From: Liolophura sinensis
Lineage: Eukaryota > Mollusca > Polyplacophora > Chitonida > Chitonidae
Assembly (NCBI RefSeq): GCF_032854445.1
Contig: NC_088295.1
Span: forward strand, 2,668,501-2,732,500
DNA: 64,000 nucleotides
Direction: 5' to 3'
Shown: positions 1 to 11,379 of the stretch, in pieces
Position numbering within the stretch: position 1 is the stretch's first letter
How the letters are laid out: the number at the start of each line of letters is the position of its first letter
Position numbers and translations under genes: made by a program
The notes under the pieces: generated by a model
What the model was told of the DNA's origin: nothing
Seen by the model: the letters and a program-made list of their open reading frames with translations, nothing else
Database searches by the model: none

Positions 1-300
1 ACCAGACATTTTAACATGGAATACACTACTTTGAACTTTCTACCAACCAGACATTTTAATATGGAATACACTACTTTGAACTTTCTACCAACCAGACATT
101 TTAATATGGAATACACCACTTTGAAGTTTCTACCAACCAGACATTTAAATATGGAATACACTACTTTGAAGTTTCTACCAACCAGACATTTCAACATGGA
201 ATACACTACTTTGAACTTTCTACCAACCAGACATTTTAATATGGAATACACCACTTTGAACTTTCTACCAACCAGACATTTTAATATGGAATACTACACT
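1..300. repeat. 45-bp minisatellite, end of array (left allele)
   Basis: Tandem 45-bp units, each containing 'ggaatacactactttgaac' and 'taccaaccagacatt'. The window opens inside the array, so its true length is unknown. Because 45 is a multiple of three it reads as a 15-residue peptide repeat on the plus strand; I regard that as a by-product. It lies in the last STUB1 intron and matches the end of the array at 12853-14262. Confidence 0.95.
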
Positions 301-520
301 TTCAATACTTTTTTCATTTTTACTTATGCTACTTAAGTTCACATGTTTTTTTTTTTCTTTTTGGACATTCATAAACACCTTCAGGGAAGTTAGTAAACAA
401 ATATGAAGGATATGGTAAATGGTTTATAACATGTATAAAGTAAAGAAGTTATTCTTTTTTTTTAAATTTCAAACTGTAAGATAATGTGCTTATTAACATG
501 CTTTGAATTTATTCATAATT

Positions 521-610
521 TGCTGGCAGACCTTGCCATGTATGACTGGAGAGAGGCTCCTGGGTCACTGCACGGTGCTGGTACACTAATCACTATGCCG
601 TACAGGCCCC
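521..610 (+). mobile_element. SINE tail fragment
   Basis: The stretch 'tgctggcagaccttgccatg' followed by 'gaggctcctgggtcactgca' matches the distal half of the repeat family also seen at 48025-48185, and its head is seen at 48615 and 56091. I associate the family with mollusc genomes from memory. The same fragment sits at about 14487-14576 in the second allele, so it predates allele divergence. Confidence 0.6.
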
Positions 611-884
611 AACATGCATTGAAGTACACAAAGAGTAATAAGCTACATGGTCTGTAATCAGAGCAAACTGAGAAGTCAAGCCTAATTTCCAGGCTGCGTA
701 TTTGTCCTTATTGACATATGTATGTAGATTAAGGCATCAAAATCAACTCCAGACAGGAACCTGGAGTTCTTACTAGAAAGCATTAATAAAGTGTTTATTC
801 TTCTTACTGCCTACCCAAAACAGATGAGCGATTACAATTACTTATTAACTTGCAACACCATACTCAAGAATTTTTCATGAACAA

Positions 885-1099
885 ATGACAGTCAGTATTA
901 TGGATGGAGGGCAATATGAGCATCATAAACAGCCTACTGTTGGCAAAGACCCCCCTGTAGTAACAGTAGGGCAAAGCAAAAATGCACTGTTCAAAACTGC
1001 ACTTAAACAAAGAAAAATTAAGACGTTACGATGTTTGCAGTGGGCTTACTTACAACAGATGAATGCATTAGTTAATGCTATAACTAATGATAAGACACC
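885..1099 (+). other. possible unrecognised exon, plus strand (left allele)
   Basis: An open frame of about 70 codons, rich in Lys, Gln and Asn, ends at a strong donor (acacc/gtaagt). It lies antisense inside the last STUB1 intron. I do not recognise the protein and see no partner exon downstream. The frame is kept in the other allele (14871-15067) apart from a one-base indel near the N-terminus that shifts the first few codons. It could be a nested gene's exon, a decayed transposon piece, or chance. Confidence 0.25.
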
Positions 1100-1168
1100 G
1101 TAAGTAAACTATGTTCAAAATACCTGTAACAGTTTGTTTTATAGGTGTGGAGAGAAAATGGGTCTCAC

Positions 1169-4100
1169 CTGCAAATGTTCTACGATATCTTTTCTGTCAT
1201 AGGTAATACCACTAGGTGTAATCACAGGTTCACGCATCAGCTCAAAGCTTATCTTCCCACACAGGTAGTCAGGTACATCCCGCTTCTAAAGAGAGGAAAT
1301 AACACAGAGCCTGATTAGAGTGCTACAGGTAAAACAGCTTATCTTCCCACACAGGTAATCAGGTACATCCCGCTTCTAAAGAGAGGAAATAACACAGAGC
1401 CTGATTAGAGTGCTACAGGTAAAACAGCTTATCTTCTCACACAGGTGGTCAGGTACACTCTGCTTCTAAAGAGAGGAAATAACACAGAGCCTGATTAGTG
1501 TGCTACAGGTAAAACAGCTAATCTTCTCACACAGGTGGTCAGGTACACTCTGCTTCTAAAGAGAGGAAATAACACAGAGCCTGATTAGAGTGCCACAGAT
1601 AAAACAGCTAATCTTCACACACAGGTGGTCAGGTACACTCTGCTGCTAAAGAGAGGAAATAACACAGAGCCTGATTAGAGTGCCACAGATAAAACAGCTT
1701 ATCTTCTCACACAGATAGTCAGGTACATCTACCTTCTAGAGAGAGGAAATAACACAGAGCCTGATTAGTATGCTACAGGTAAAACAGCTTATTTTCTCAC
1801 ACAGGTAGTCAGGTACATCTACCTTCTAGAGAGAGGAAATAACAGAAGAGCCTGATTAGTATGCTACAGGTAAAACAGCTAATCTTCTCACACAGGTGGT
1901 CAGGTACACTCTGCTTCTAAAGAAAGGAAATAACACAGAGCCTGATTAGAGTGCCACAGATAAAACAGCTTATCTTCTCACACAGATAGTCAGGTACATC
2001 TACCTTCTAGAGAGAGGAAATAACACAGAGCCTGATTAGTATGCTACAGGTAAAACAGCTTATTTTCTCACACAGGTAGTCAGGTGCATGGTACAGATTT
2101 TGTGGTGAACACATTTGCGCGAAAATAAGTGCCATCGCATATAAAACCCATGTAAGAAATTTATTAATGTAACATGTGTTACAGTTATAAATTTGTTAAA
2201 TTTGTTAAAAAGCACTACAGTTCTATCATTTTTTCAAACACATTAATTAGAAATACATAATTAGAATGTATTCCGGCTTTCACAAATCCAGCTTAAATGA
2301 TCGTCAGTTAATCTTGCTGTCTTTTAAGGAGGCTTAGCTCCGTTCAAGGATCGCCACAATGCGACATTGTTGTTGTTTATTTATTGCCGCGGTTGGAGGC
2401 ATACAAAGTGATACGATATACATACGATGAGAGAGGCTGTTTTTTTATCGACTGTACTTGCCTTCCAGTCAGATCACCTTTCAGACGCGCCCAACACATA
2501 GTTCGGGAGTTTCTGCGCTTCAAACTTCCTTTTCATAATGATGATTTGTGAGAAATTTACTCATATCTGTCACAGTTCACTCAAAGTTTCACTCACACTG
2601 CTGATGCACGAGAATTAAACAGTGGGATTTGTATATATCACATTTAATCCTTCGTCGTCTCCAGGAGTGAGTGACATGAATATTTGCTCACACAGCAGGT
2701 AAGGGGTTCATCTTATAAAGATTAACAGTCTTTAAAAGATTAAAACCTTAGGAGGATTAACTTCCTTTGTCTGATCAAGTTACTGTACTGTATAGAATTT
2801 TTGTCACGTCTCACAGCTACAAAAAAGTTTAAACGATAGCACTGTTACTTGAATGATTGAGTCATTTTATTACTTGACGTTTCTGTATTGGAGTTTGATT
2901 TTCGTTTGTCCAAAAATCAGTTGTCCAAAAATTCTGTTAAGATTTGTGAAAGTTGATTCCTCGAATGTGTCTTCTTACCAAATCTGCAAAAGTTTATGAC
3001 CGAGAATAAAAAGGCATTTACAGTATCTTCCCACATAGGTAATCAGGTACATCCAGCTTCTACAGAGGTGAAATAACAGATGAGCCTGATTAGCATGCTA
3101 CAGGTAAAACAGCTCATCTTCTTATGCAGGTAATTAGATACATCCAGCTTCTACAGAGGGGAAATAACAGAAGAGCCTGATTAGCATGCAACAGGTAAAA
3201 CAGCTCATCTTCTCACACATGTAATCAGGTACATTGAGCTTCTAGAGAGGGGAAATAACAGATGAGCCTGATTAGCATGCTACAGGTAAAACAGCTTAGT
3301 TTCTCACACAGGTAATCAGGTACATTTTGCTTCTAGAGAGAAGAAGTAACAGAAGAGCCTGATTAGTATGCTACAGGTAAAACAGTTCATCTTCTAACAC
3401 ATGTAATCAGGTACATACATTTTGCTTCTAGAGAGAAGAAATAACAGATGAGCCTGATTAGCATTCTACAGGTAAAACAGCTTATCTTCTCACACATGTA
3501 ATCAGGTACATCCCACTTCTACAGAGGGGAAATAACAGATGAGCCTGATTAGTATGCTAGAGGTAAAACAGCTTATCTTCTCACACAGGTGGTCAGGCAC
3601 ATCCAGCTTCTACAGAGGGGAAATAACAGATGAGCCTGATTAGCATTCTACAGGTAAAACAGCTTATCTTCTCACACATGTAATCAGGTACATCCCACTT
3701 CTACAGAGAGGAAATAACAGATAAGCCTGATTAGCATGCAACAGGTAAAACAGCTTATCTTCTCACAAAGGTAATCAGGTACATCCAGCTTCTAGAGAGA
3801 GGAAATAACAGAAGAGCCTGATTAGTATGCTACAGGTAAAACAGTTCATCTTCTAACACATGTAATCAGGTACATACATTTTGCTTCTAGAGAGAAGAAA
3901 TAACAGATGAGCCTGATTAGCATTCTACAGGTAAAACAGCTTATCTTCTCACACATGTAATCAGGTACATCCCACTTCTACAGAGGGGAAATAACAGATG
4001 AGCCTGATTAGTATGCTAGAGGTAAAACAGCTTATCTTCTCACACAGGTGGTCAGGCACATCCAGCTTCTACAGAGGGGAAATAACAGATGAGCCTGATT

Positions 4101-7100
4101 AGCATTCTACAGGTAAAACAGCTTATCTTCTCACACATGTAATCAGGTACATCCCACTTCTACAGAGAGGAAATAACAGATAAGCCTGATTAGCATGCTA
4201 CAGGTAAAACAGCTTATCTTCTCACAAAGGTAATCAGGTACATCCAGCTTCTAGAGAGAGGAAATAACAGAAGAGCCTGATTAGTATGCTACAGGTAAAA
4301 CAGTTCATCTTCTAACACATGTAATCAGGTACATACATTTTGCTTCTAGAGAGAAGAAATAACAGATGAGCCTGATTAGCATTCTACAGGTAAAACAGCT
4401 TATCTTCTCACACATGTAATCAGGTACATCCCACTTCTACAGAGGGGAAATAACAGATGAGCCTGATTAGTATGCTAGAGGTAAAACAGCTTATCTTCTC
4501 ACACAGGTGGTCAGGCACATCCAGCTTCTACAGAGGGGAAATAACAGATGAGCCTGATTAGCATTCTACAGGTAAAACAGCTTATCTTCTCACACATGTA
4601 ATCAGGTACATCCCACTTCTACAGAGAGGAAATAACAGATAAGCCTGATTAGTATGCTACAGGTAAAACAGCTTATCTTCTCACACATGCAATCAGGTAC
4701 ATCCAGCTTCTACAGAGGGGAAATAACAGATAAGCCTGATTAGCATGCAACAGGTAAAACAGCTTATCTTCTCACAAAGGTAATCAGGTACATCCAGCTT
4801 CTAGAGAGAGGAATAACAGAAGAGCCTGATTAGTATGCTACAGGTAAAACAGTTCATCTTCTAACACATGTAATCAGGTACATACATTTTGCTTCTAGAG
4901 AGAAGAAATAACAGATGAGCCTGATTAGCATTCTACAGGTAAAACAGCTTATCTTCTCACACATGTAATCAGGTACATACCACTTCTACAGAGGGGAAAT
5001 AACAGATGAGCCTGATTAGTATGCTAGAGGTAAAACAGCTTATCTTCTCACACAGGTGGTCAGGCACATCCAGCTTCTACAGAGGTGAAATAACAGATGA
5101 GCCTGATTAGCATTCTACAGGTAAAACAGCTTATCTTCTCACACATGTAATCAGGTACATCCCACTTCTACAGAGAGGAAATAACAGATAAGCCTGATTA
5201 GTATGCTACAGGTAAAACAGCTTATCTTCTCACACATGCAATCAGGTACATCCAGCTTCTACAGAGGGGAAATAACAGATAAGCCTGATTAGCATGCTAC
5301 AGGTAAAACAGCTTATCTTCTCACAAAGGTAATCAGGTACATCCAGCTTCTAGAGAGAGGAAATAACAGAAGAGCCTGATTAGTATGCTACAGGTAAAAC
5401 GAATATCTTCTCACACAGGTAGTCAGGTACATCCAGCTTCTAGAGAGAGGAAATAACAGAAGAGCCTGATTAGTATGCTACAGGTTAAAAAGCTTATCTT
5501 CTCACACAAGTAGTCAGGTACATCCCACTTCTAGAGAGTGGAAATGCCACAAGAGTCGGATTAGTTGCAACACGTAACACAGGAAACAGAGAGCCTGATC
5601 GTAACATGGATAATCACTCCAGATCATTCCATGTTGTAGAAGAGCTGGTCATGTAACTTAAAAATATCGAATGACTAATTCATAGGAGCTCAACTTCCAG
5701 AATATTTAATGTTGGCAGTGAGTTTTGTGTGTGGAAGAATTACAGTGCTCGGAGTAATGTCGGCCATCAGTTTTGTGTGTGGAAGAATTACAGTGCTCGG
5801 GGTAATGTTGGCCGTGAGTTTTGTGTGTGGAAGAATTACAGTGCTCGGAGTAATGTTGGCCGTGAGTTTTGTGTGTGGAAGAATTACAGTGCTCGGAGTA
5901 ATGTTGGCAGTGAGTTTTGTGTGTGGAAGAATTACAGTGCTCGGAGTAATGTTGGCGGTGAGTTTTGTGTGTGGAAGAATTACAGTGCTCGGAGAAATGT
6001 TGGCAGTGAGTTTTGTGCGTGGAAGAATTACAGTGCTCGGAGTAATGTTGGCAGTGAGTTTTGCGTGTGGAAGAATTACAGTGCTCGGCGCAATGTTGGC
6101 CGTCAGTTTTGTGTGTGGAAGAATTACAGTGCTCGGAGTAATGTCGGCAGTGAGTTTTGTGTGTGGAAGAATTACAGTGCTTGGAGTAATGTTTGCCGTG
6201 AGTTTTGTGTGTGGAAGAATTACAGTGCTTGGAGTAATGTTTGCCGTGAGTTTTGTGTGTGGAAGAATTACAGTGCTTGGAGTAATGTTGGCAGTGAGTT
6301 TTGTGTGTGGAAGAATTACAGTGCTCGGAGTAATGTTGGCCGTGAGTTTTAATGTTGGCCGTGAGTTTTGTGCGTGGAAGAATTACAGTGCTCGGAGTAA
6401 TGTTGGCAGTGAGTTTTGTGTGTGGAAGAATTACAGTGCTCGTAGTGATGTTGGCCGTCAGTTTTGTGCGTGGAAGAATTACAGTGCTCGGAGTAATGTT
6501 GGCCGTCAGTTTTGTGTGTGGAAGAATTACAGTGCTCGGAGTAATGTTGGCAGTGAGTTTTGTGTGTGGAAGAATTACAGTGCTCGGAGTAATGCTGGCA
6601 GTAAGTTTTGTGTGTGGAAGAATTACAGTGCTCGGAGTAATGTTGGCAGTGAGTTTTGTGTGTGGAAGAATTACAGTGCTTGGAGTAATGTTGGCAGTGA
6701 GTTTTGTGTGTGGAAGAATTACAGTGCTCGGAGTAATGTTGGCAGTGAGTTTTGTGTGTGGAAGAATTACAGTGCTCGGAGTAATGTTGGCCGTGAGTTT
6801 TAATGTTGGCTGTGAGTTTTGTGTGTGGAAGAATTACAGTGCTCGGAGTAATGTTGGCAGTGAGTTTTAATGTTGGCCGTGAGTTTTGTGTGTGGAAGAA
6901 TTACAGTGCTCGGAGTAATGTTGGCAGTGAGTTTTAATGTTGGCCGTGAGTTTTGTGTGTGGAAGAATTACAGTGCTCGGAGTAATGTTGGCCGTGAGTT
7001 TTGTGTGTGGAAGAATTACAGTGCTCGGAGTAATGTTGGCCGTGAGTTTTGTGTGTGGAAGAATTACAGTGCTCGGAGTAATGTTGGCCGTGAGTTTTGT

Positions 7101-10100
7101 GTGTGGAAGATTTACAGTGCTCGTAGTAATGTTGGCTGTAAGTTTTGCGTGTGGAAGAATTACAGTGCTCGGAGTAATGTTGGCTGTGAGTTTTGTGTGT
7201 GGAAGAATTACAGTGCTCGGAGTGATGTTGGCGGTGAGTTTTGTGTGTGGAAGAATTACAGTGCTCGTAGTAATGTTGGCTGTGAGTTTTGTGTGTGGAA
7301 GAATTACAGTGCTCGGAGTAATGTTGGCAGTGAGTTTTGTGTGTGGAAGAATTACAGTGCTCGGAGTAATGTTGGCAGTGAGTTTTGTGTGTGGAAGAAC
7401 TACAGTGCTCGGAGTAATGTTGGCAGTGAGTTTTGTGTGTGGAAGAATTACAGTGCTCGTAGTAATGTTGGCCATCAGTTTTGTGCGTGGAAGAATTACA
7501 GTGCTCGGAGTAATGTTGGCCGTAAGTTTTGTGCGTGAAAGAATTACAGTGCTCGGAGTAATGTTGGCAGTGAGTTTTGTGTGTGGAAGAATTACAGTCC
7601 TCGTAGTAATGTTGGCCGTAAGTTTTGTGCGTGGAAGAATTACAGTGCTCGGAGTAATGTTGGCAGTGAATTTTGTGTGTGGAAGAATTACAGTGCTCGG
7701 AGTAATGTTGGCCGTGAGTTTTGTGCGTGGAAGAATTACAGTGCTCGGAGTAATGTTGGCCGTGAGTTTTAATGTTGGCCGTGAGTTTTGTGCGTGGAAG
7801 AATTACAGTGCTCGGAGTAATGTTGGCAGTGAGTTTTGTGTGTGGAAGAATTACAGTGCTCGGCGCAATGTTGGCCGTGAGTTTTGTGCGTGGAAGAATT
7901 ACAGTGCTCGGAGTAATGTTGGCAGTGAGTTTTGTGTGTGGAAGAATTACAGTGCTCGGAGTAATGTTGGCCTTGAGTTTTGTGTGTGGAAGAATTACAG
8001 TGCTCGGAGTAATGTTGGCCGTGAGTTTTGTGTGTGGAAGAATTACAGTGCTCGGAGTAATGTTGGCCGTAAGTTTTGTGCGTGGAAGAATTACAGTGCT
8101 CGTAGTAATGTTGGCCGTAAGTTTTGTGCGTGGAAGAATTACAGTGCTCGGAGTAATGTTGGCCGTGAGTTTTTTGCGTGGAAGAATTACAGTGCTCGTA
8201 GTAATGTTGGTGATGAACTGTCCAATTTCAGACCTCAACTCTCACAACATGAGAAAAATAGAAAAAAATGGAAAAAGAAGAATTCCTGTATTTCACCTAG
8301 AGTTTGGCATGTGAATGTTAAATATCACTTTCAGAAGCACAGTCAGGCCTGAGATGATACTTCAGATGTCAACACAGTTACACTAAGTTTTTCTGACAAA
8401 GAATTAATCAAACTTAAAAGTAAACTCTTAGGTGGCCATATAATAAAGGTATGGGAATCAATGATGATGTGCCAGTTGAGAAAAGAGAATCCAATAATGT
8501 CTTACCCGTCTTCTCTCATCCAGCTGGGCAAACAACTCATTTACTTCCACAAGGCGCCTTTGCTAAAAACAGACAGTATATTTCATATTTACATTATTTG
8601 ATTGTTGTTTTATACCAGAGTAAGGAGTGAAGAACAACATATACAAATCCCTGAAAAACCTTAACACTCAGAACTTCAAGTACTGAATAAACTTAACCAC
8701 AGACATTTTCTTTACAAATGAGGAAAACTCTACACACCACAGTTGACTGACCGGTGTATGATGAAATGTGTGGTTTCATTTTACTCTGGTTCCCTGCTAT
8801 GCAACATGTTTACACTGGACACTACTAACAAGGGGAACCTCTTCAGTGACCTAATGGTTTTAGTGTCCACCTTGATGTGGGGATATCTGGGATCACCCCC
8901 GGGTTGCATCATACCAAAGACCTTGAAAATGTTACTTGTTTCTGAATTGCCTGGCGCTCAGCACTGGGAGGTTTGAGATTCCTTACAGGGCTGGCTGGCT
9001 CTGTGTCACTATAATGTGGCTGGGTGTGGGGTCAGGCAATATGCAACTAGGTTAGGTGGGGTGGGGTGCCCTGTCTGGTGTATTAGACATTATACTTCAA
9101 TGGTGGCTCCACATTGGGGGCATGGACTGGTCCTGCCACTAGAAGACACAATATATGTACACAAACCTAATAACTCCTCAACATCATATGACTGAAAAAT
9201 TATTATAAAGTATGATGTAAAAAAGCCTACATACATATTTATTAACAATTATTAATATATGTAAAATGTTGCATATGTAAAATCATTGATATGACCTTAT
9301 AAAACAACTACAGAAGTGAGCACACTACATTAGGGAGACAAGAACAAACAAGCTGAGCATTCCTATTTTAAGATAACCCCACAATATCTTAAAGGTATAA
9401 AACAGCGCTGACAAAATCCTTTTCTAAAATTGATTCCACACATTAGAAAATGGCATAAAGAGACTTACATGTTCTTTTTCTATTGTTTCAATCTCATTTG
9501 ATACATCTTCCTCCCCAACTATCTCCTCCACTGCTTCGACATGCCTGGTAAAACAGATCAGATCACATGTAAACAAGTAATGCATGTAGTATGCATAGCA
9601 CCAATATTGCTCATGTTTCTGCAGCAGCTTTCAGAAAGTTCAAAACAAGACAATACATGGAAGGCAGTACTAGAACCTCGTTTCACCACACTTAATAAGT
9701 GAAGTAAATTAGCATTTTTTTCCCATGTCCACTATGCAGTGTTTCACAAAAAAATTTGTCAGACACAATTAAATATGGTATTATGTTGCTTATGCAAATC
9801 ATGTTTGCTCAAGCAAAAAAAAAATAAACTTTTGGCAAATTTGTGAAACCATGACCCAAATAGCTATTTGAAAAAACACTTCCTAGCTTCTGAATTGAAG
9901 AGAATCTGGTGCTGAAAATTATCCAACACCTCTCTGGGTTTGGAACCAGCTACCTCAGAATCTGCTTCACTCTAAGGTTGCTCATTTACAAGTTTTTCAT
10001 TTTTTGGCACTCGACTGTCCCTGAGAGCATCATCTCAAAATTTACAACCGTTACCTTATCCACTTTCTATTTGATATCCACCAGTCTAGTACATGTCCAT

Positions 10101-11375
10101 AATGATAATATTTCTGCTGTTTACCTTAACAACCACAACCTTCACCAAAACAATGCCCACTTACTTACCTATTTCTGTCGTCTAAAATGAGTTTATTTAT
10201 GTAAGACTGCAAGTCAATCTCTTGTTGTATTCGTTTTTCTTCAATACTGTTCCACTTCTTCTTTTTGGCCACGCGCATTGCACTCGCAATATCATCTCCG
10301 AAGTTCAGTTTCTGTTCTTTGGCCAAGTCAAAGGCTGAAATGGACACATGAAGACACTCCGCACAGTAAGCAAACCAATCAGTACCATCAAGTCTGTCAT
10401 TTTCTTTCAAGTTCTATGCAATATCAATAATATGAAGTCAATGAATGATTGGTGCTTAAGCGATACATGAAAAGGAACACCGAAGCAAAGATCATGGTTT
10501 CAAGGGAAACAATAATGCCAAATTAATGCCAAAACAATAAAGAAAAAATTCCTATTTTTGACCTCTTTCAATAACAGCTCTCTACTTCATACATATTTTC
10601 CATCAACAGGCATTTTAACAAATGACATCATTGATGAACATCACACCTGCAGGCAATTTTAACAAATGACATCATAGATCAACATCACACCTGCAGGCAA
10701 TTTTAACAACTGACATCATCGATCAACATCACACCTGCAAGCATTTTAACAAATGACATCATTGATCAACATCATACCTGCAGGCATTTTAACAACTGAC
10801 ATCATCGATCAACATCACACCTGCAGGCATTTTAACAAATGACATCATTGATCAACATCACACCTGCAGGCATTTTAACAAATGACATCATCGATCAACA
10901 TCACACCTGCAGGCATTTTAACAAATGACATCACCGATCAACATCACACCTGCAGGCATTTTAACAAATGACATCATCGCTCAACATCACACCTGGGACC
11001 TTATATAAACTGTAGTTTCCAGCCATTACAATACTAAAAGAAGTTAGTTTATGCTGCTCAACTAACTGTGTAAATAATTTTCTTGTATTCCACAAAAGTG
11101 CGGAGATGCTGATGATAAGTGACTAAATGTGTCAATACTTCACATGTGGTAGGGTTCTCACTGTATGATGGTTTACCTCTCTTTAAGCTCCCTACTCCCT
11201 CATCGAATACACCCAGCTCGACCAGCGCCTGACCCAGGAAGAAGTGACCCTTCACCAGGGCTCTATCTAGGTCCAGTGCATTCCTACAGTCTTGTGCTGC
11301 CCTCTCCCACTGCTTCTTCTTCAGGTAACACAACGCCCGGTTTGTGAAGTATGTTGGTGTGTTTGGACTCTTCAT
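1169..11375 (-). CDS. STUB1: STUB1/CHIP co-chaperone E3 ubiquitin ligase (left allele, partial)
   Basis: Hsp70/Hsp90-binding TPR protein with a U-box E3 domain that ubiquitinates chaperone clients. Exons in transcript order: 11177-11375 (TPR 2-3, '[19 protein letters not shown]'), 10169-10334 (third TPR end and helical linker, '[16 protein letters not shown]'), 9469-9544 (acidic coiled coil), 8506-8562 ('[13 protein letters not shown]'), 1169-1285 (U-box start, '[15 protein letters not shown]'). All junctions are GT-AG and phases match. Exon 1 is missing on the right (sequence stops at the N gap) and the last exon lies before position 1. The intron between the last two listed exons is 7.2 kb and filled by 48-bp and 90-bp arrays. 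Near-identity to 15137-27502 suggests the same gene on the other haplotype. Confidence 0.92.
1286..2085 (-). repeat. 90-bp array built from the STUB1 U-box exon acceptor, block 1
   Basis: About nine tandem 90-bp units adjoin the true exon 1169-1285. Read on the minus strand each unit holds a pyrimidine tract, the acceptor ('cctctctttag'), and roughly the first 37 nt of the U-box exon ([12 protein letters not shown]-like), then switches to an intronic 'ctgttttacctgtag'. The array therefore consists of copied intron-exon junctions lying upstream of the real acceptor in the transcript. The first units have 90-bp spacing (1261, 1351, 1441, 1531). Confidence 0.93.
2086..3014. other. non-repetitive spacer inside the 90-bp array
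   Basis: About 930 bp of non-repetitive sequence splits the 90-bp array into two blocks. It is present at the same place in the other allele (about 16055-16985). I see no reading frame, SINE or RNA gene in it. It may be a piece of original intron that the expanding array jumped over, or an insertion into the array. Confidence 0.6.
3015..5560 (-). repeat. 90-bp exon-acceptor array, block 2, with higher-order structure
   Basis: About 28 diverged 90-92 bp units, all carrying the decoy acceptor and exon start of the U-box exon. A variant unit with 'gttcatcttctaacacatg' recurs at 3385, 3844, 4303 and 4852, giving higher-order periods of 459, 459 and 549 bp (five, five and six units). Edges decay into single-copy sequence near 5560. 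Confidence 0.92.
5706..8212. repeat. 48-bp VNTR in STUB1 intron (left allele)
   Basis: About 52 tandem units of 48 bp ('gtgtggaagaattacagtgc' core, then 'tcggagtaatgttggc'). The unit lacks stops in several frames on both strands, which creates spurious frames of up to 471 codons; no start context, domain or splice logic supports coding. Partial units ('gttttaatgttggcc') interrupt the register at intervals. The array in the right allele is six units longer. Confidence 0.96.
8790..9225 (+). mobile_element. tRNA-derived SINE (left allele)
   Basis: The sequence resembles the mollusc tRNA-SINE pattern I know: a tRNA-like head with 'gtgacctaatggttttagtg' (A-box region) and 'ccccgggttgcatcatacc' (B-box region), a body with 'ctggctggctctgtgtcact' and 'atgtggctgggtgtggg', and a tail with 'catcatatgactgaaaaatt'. 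It lies in STUB1 intron 4. The 77-codon frame inside it is not a gene. Edges are approximate. Confidence 0.7.
9545..10168. other. STUB1 intron 3, nothing recognised
   Basis: A 624-bp intron between the coiled-coil exons. The plus-strand frame at 9909-10190 is low-complexity intron and overlaps the real antisense exon; I do not consider it coding. Confidence 0.5.
10348..10364 (-). other. 17-bp allelic indel beside a STUB1 splice acceptor
   Basis: The left allele has 17 bp here that are absent from the right allele. The segment begins about 12 nt upstream of the acceptor AG of the exon starting at 10334, so it lies in the pyrimidine tract/branch region. The flanks share 'cac', fitting a microhomology deletion or slippage. 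Confidence 0.85.
10607..10995. repeat. 43-bp minisatellite in STUB1 intron 2 (left allele)
   Basis: Nine units of about 43 bp containing 'aacaaatgacatcat' and 'gatcaacatcacacctgcag'. Copy number is the same in the other allele (about 24849-25238), unlike the 48-bp array. Confidence 0.93.
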
Positions 11376-11379
11376 CTAA

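Larger units (their letters stand above)
300..1168. other. last visible STUB1 intron, mostly unrecognised
   Basis: Intronic sequence downstream of the U-box exon of STUB1. It holds a short SINE tail fragment (about 521-610) and the exon-like plus-strand frame at 885-1099. The expected last STUB1 exon (second half of the U-box) is not found here, so it must lie before position 1. Confidence 0.6.

Noticed and set aside
1286-5560. CRISPR-like array of regular repeats
   Set aside because: Units are contiguous and diverged with no unique spacers; the genome is eukaryotic and the unit is an exon junction.
5709-8352. Long open frames up to 471 codons in several frames and on both strands
   Set aside because: They are translations of the 48-bp repeat, open in multiple overlapping frames at once, with no domain, codon or splice support.
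8743-8976. 77-codon frame identical in both copies
   Set aside because: Inside a tRNA-derived SINE; no coding support.
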